This document shows positions 6,822 through 8,947 of a stretch of 8,947 nt of DNA, piece after piece. Positions within the stretch are counted from its first letter, which is position 1. Every line of letters begins with the position of its first letter. The position numbers were made by a program, and so were the translations under genes. A model generated the notes under the pieces. That model ran no database searches. It was not told the DNA's origin and saw nothing but the letters and a program-made list of their open reading frames with translations. The stretch is from CAJQQY01 sp964352225. Lineage in GTDB: Bacteria; Bacteroidota; Bacteroidia; Chitinophagales; Saprospiraceae. The stretch is from positions 1-8,947 of the forward strand of contig CAYGRM010000286.1 in NCBI GenBank assembly GCA_964352225.1, given 5' to 3'.

Positions 6822-7190
6822 TTAATCATATTCCGAAATAGTACTCAATAATTCCTCAATACTAAATGGCTTGGTTATAATAGAAACTCGTTTACGATGC
6901 AACTGTGCTAAATCACAAAGTGGGTTATCTGAAATACAAATAAAAGGAATATTTCTAGTCTCTTTATTTTTTCTCAAAGCAAGGATTACGTCCCAACAAT
7001 CTAAATCTGGAAACTGACTGGCACATATAATTACATCAGGTAAGGTTTCTTTAGCTTTGGTAATTCCTGAAATCCCATCATGACTATATCCCGTATGGAA
7101 CCCTTCAATGGAAAGTATTTCTTCTAAAGAATCTCTTAGTAGCTCATGACCTTCCAGAATTAATATAGATTTAGCTTTTGCCTGGTTCAT
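6822..7190 (-). CDS. Stand-alone degenerate receiver (pseudo-receiver) domain protein
   Basis: This is a 122-residue, single-domain CheY-like protein with no output domain. The fold pattern is clear: SILILEGHELLRDSLEEIL (strand 1/helix 1), PDVIICASQFPDLDCWDVI (strand 3 region), IPFICISDN (strand 4) and IITKPFSIEELL (strand 5/helix 5). The chemistry is damaged. The phosphoacceptor aspartate is replaced by A57 (canonical LD is CA here), and the acidic pair is E13/G14. The switch residue S87 and K107 with its following proline are retained. Phosphorylation in the usual way is therefore unlikely. It may act by constitutive protein contact or be a diverging paralogue. I chose ATG 7190; the frame continues to a TTG at 7247, but that codon lies inside a hairpin and adds 19 residues outside the domain. 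It is downstream of the TonB-dependent receptor gene on the same strand. Its partner is unknown. Confidence 0.88.
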   Translation of the reverse strand: MNQAKAKSILILEGHELLRDSLEEILSIEGFHTGYSHDGISGITKAKETLPDVIICASQFPDLDCWDVILALRKNKETRNIPFICISDNPLCDLAQLHRKRVSIITKPFSIEELLSTISEYD

Positions 7191-7241
7191 TTGTAATTTA
7201 ATATTTCCTACAATATTTCTAAAAAAGAGAGGGTATTTTGA

Positions 7242-7275
7242 TGACAAAAATCACTATGGATGGTGATTTTTGTCA
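7242..7275 (-). terminator. Perfect 13-bp hairpin between receptor and receiver genes; terminator or attenuator
   Basis: TGACAAAAATCAC (7242-7254) and its exact complement (7263-7275) flank an 8-nt loop. Read in the direction of the minus-strand genes it lies 58 bp after the receptor stop and 51 bp before the receiver ATG. A uridine tract does not follow the stem directly (TCAAAATACC comes next), so it is not a textbook intrinsic terminator. Partial termination, mRNA processing or a protein-binding dyad are alternatives. A smaller hairpin, TTTTCTA/TAGAAAA, lies at 7293-7309. The element is clear; its role is not. Confidence 0.5.
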
Positions 7276-7333
7276 AGAAACCATTATTTAACTTTTCTAG
7301 AATAGAAAAATAAGAACCATTTTATTCATTTTA

Positions 7334-8947
7334 TTAAAAACCAACCACTATACCTAAGGTCGGTAAAGTTGTTCCTTGATTATCGGTTAACGTTTTTAAC
7401 TGATATTGCTGCTCATTAATTGGCGCATTGGGATTAATAATGGTCGGGTCACCTATCGGTGTTCCTTGCTCATCTAATGGCACATCTAGCACTAAGAATT
7501 CAGTAGGAATGGTTGCGCCGAGCAAATTTTGAATATCTAAATATAGATTCAAATCCCATTTTTTGAAATTCCATTTTCTATCAACTCGAATATTCAAGTT
7601 TGTGAAATTTCCTTGTCGTTGGGTGTTCAGCAAGTTGTAATTTGGAAGTGCTCTTCCGTTGACATCCCAATTACTAACCAATGCTGAATTGACATTATCG
7701 AAAGGGGTAATGGGTAAACCTGTTTGCAATCGCCAATTAATTCCCACTTCCCAGTTATTTTTAAAGCTTTTTCCTACGGTCAAGTTAAGGATATGTCGAG
7801 CATCCCAAGCAGAGGGAACAAAGTCTCCATTTTTATCTTCGAATTCACTCCACCCTAAAGTGTAAGAAGCGATGCCGTAGAAACCTTTGTAAAGTCGTTG
7901 TTGGAATAATACCTCCATTCCGTAACTTCTTCCTCTAGCGGTGGAAACTGCAGGTTCATTTCCAATCACTCCAAAGTCACCTCCCAGGTTTGCCAAGGAG
8001 ATGCTATCTCTCAAAAGGAAAGGGTAGTCACTATAAGTTTTGTAATATCCTTCCAACGTAATTTTGGAATTAGAGGCAGTATTATATTCTATCCCTCCTA
8101 CGAGGTGATTACTTTGGATATATTTTACGCCATTATTTTTATTGACAAATTCTCCATCTTCTTGATATCCCAAAACGGTGTAAGGAGGCAATTGATAATA
8201 AACCCCAGTATTGAAGTTTACAGAAAATCTTTCACTCAAAGCGTAGGCAATAGATAATCTTGGAGAAAATTGTTCTAACAAATTAGCCATCTCATCAGAA
8301 TAAGAATTTCCATCCATTCTAGCCCCCAACGAAATGATTAATCGCTCTTGCATAAAATTCCGACTTACTTGACCAAATACGCCATATTTGTTCATGTTGA
8401 AATCAGAATTGAAAATAATTTCTTGCTCCCCAGAATTTGTAAATATCTTGTTATAAGTTCGGTTGTTATATTTTACAAATTCGTAAGCAACACCATAATT
8501 GATTTTATAATTACCAGTACGAATGGTATTTTCAATTCTTAATTTATTTTCAATTTCTTGAGATCGATAATCGAGAATCAAATTATCTTCCGAAGATTCA
8601 TCATTGTCTCGATATTTAACTGCTTCGTTATTCAACATATTTCTACTCAATACAAAAGTCCAATAACCATTGTCTCGATATCTTTTATAGACTAAGCCAT
8701 TGGTATAATTCCATTGAGTATTGACAGGGAGAAAACCAAGTTGAAATCGTTGAGTTTCGGTTTCGTTGGCATCCAAGTTTAATTCAAAATCATCAATGGC
8801 ACCCAAACCAATAAATGTAAATTCGTTTTTATTGTTGGGTTTGTATTTCACCTTTGCTTGGAAGTCATTGTAAGTAGGTAAAAAAGGCAGGCCAATGGCA
8901 TCGAACAAAAACTGTAAATAGGATCTTCGTGCTGACAGTAAGAAAGT
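7334..8947 (-). CDS. TonB-dependent outer-membrane receptor, 5' end beyond the window
   Basis: The 537 C-terminal residues of a TonB-dependent receptor are visible. The frame stays open to the window edge and starts with TFLLSARRSYLQF, which sits at the first barrel strands of this family. The signal peptide, any carboxypeptidase-regulatory-like domain and the plug are therefore outside, and the whole protein is probably 750-850 residues. The visible part is alternating amphipathic strands and aspartate/asparagine-rich loops. Markers include GLPFLPTYNDFQ (window residues 19-30), FSPRLSIAYALSERFSVNFN, PSAWDARHILNLTVGKSF and WRLQTGLPITPF. It ends in LGIVVGF, the C-terminal phenylalanine expected for barrel assembly by the BAM complex. 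It would move a substrate across the outer membrane using TonB energy; the substrate cannot be told from this part. The in-frame TTG at 8908 is internal and not the start. No frameshift is seen. Confidence 0.92.
   Translation of the reverse strand, partial: TFLLSARRSYLQFLFDAIGLPFLPTYNDFQAKVKYKPNNKNEFTFIGLGAIDDFELNLDANETETQRFQLGFLPVNTQWNYTNGLVYKRYRDNGYWTFVLSRNMLNNEAVKYRDNDESSEDNLILDYRSQEIENKLRIENTIRTGNYKINYGVAYEFVKYNNRTYNKIFTNSGEQEIIFNSDFNMNKYGVFGQVSRNFMQERLIISLGARMDGNSYSDEMANLLEQFSPRLSIAYALSERFSVNFNTGVYYQLPPYTVLGYQEDGEFVNKNNGVKYIQSNHLVGGIEYNTASNSKITLEGYYKTYSDYPFLLRDSISLANLGGDFGVIGNEPAVSTARGRSYGMEVLFQQRLYKGFYGIASYTLGWSEFEDKNGDFVPSAWDARHILNLTVGKSFKNNWEVGINWRLQTGLPITPFDNVNSALVSNWDVNGRALPNYNLLNTQRQGNFTNLNIRVDRKWNFKKWDLNLYLDIQNLLGATIPTEFLVLDVPLDEQGTPIGDPTIINPNAPINEQQYQLKTLTDNQGTTLPTLGIVVGF

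Noticed and set aside
7191..7247. 19-residue N-terminal extension of the receiver protein from a TTG
   Set aside because: The TTG lies within the 7242-7275 hairpin, and the extension precedes the first receiver strand. ATG 7190 fits the domain boundary.

Overview
The window is AT-rich DNA from a member of the Bacteroidota. The evidence is two large outer-membrane beta-barrel proteins of the SusC/TonB-dependent receptor type, a LytS/LytTR sensor-regulator pair, genes without purine-rich Shine-Dalgarno sites, and a match to the Bacteroidota -7 promoter consensus (TAnnTTTG). The protein style fits the Cytophagales, perhaps an Algoriphagus-like genus, but that placement is an impression and was not tested by any search.

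Layout, left to right. Positions 1-254 hold no convincing gene. A YitT-family membrane protein (255-1163, +) converges, with only 8 bp between stops, on a two-gene minus-strand operon: a four-helix LytS-type histidine kinase (1897-2964) and its LytTR response regulator (1172-1900), joined by an ATGA stop/start overlap. Upstream of the kinase lies a non-coding 453-bp stretch largely filled by a 318-bp imperfect inverted repeat (3070-3387). It looks like an interspersed repeat, a MITE-like element or a structured RNA. Next is an exported protein of unknown family (3418-4089, -). It is divergent from an 805-aa outer-membrane beta-barrel/TonB-receptor-like protein (4315-6732, +), and the 225-bp gap between them contains a dyad and candidate promoters.

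A perfect 18-bp stem between convergent genes (6755-6799) looks like a bidirectional terminator. After it comes a stand-alone receiver domain (6822-7190, -) that has lost the phosphoacceptor aspartate and most of the acidic pocket. A 13-bp perfect hairpin separates this from the 3' two thirds of a TonB-dependent receptor (7334 to the window edge, -), whose N-terminal part lies outside.

How the genes fit together: the kinase and regulator are a clear signalling pair. The exported protein and the outer-membrane barrel share a divergent control region and may be co-regulated. Whether the LytTR regulator controls them cannot be settled from sequence. No complete new defence, secretion or mobile system is visible. 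The least ordinary items are the long inverted repeat and the degenerate receiver.
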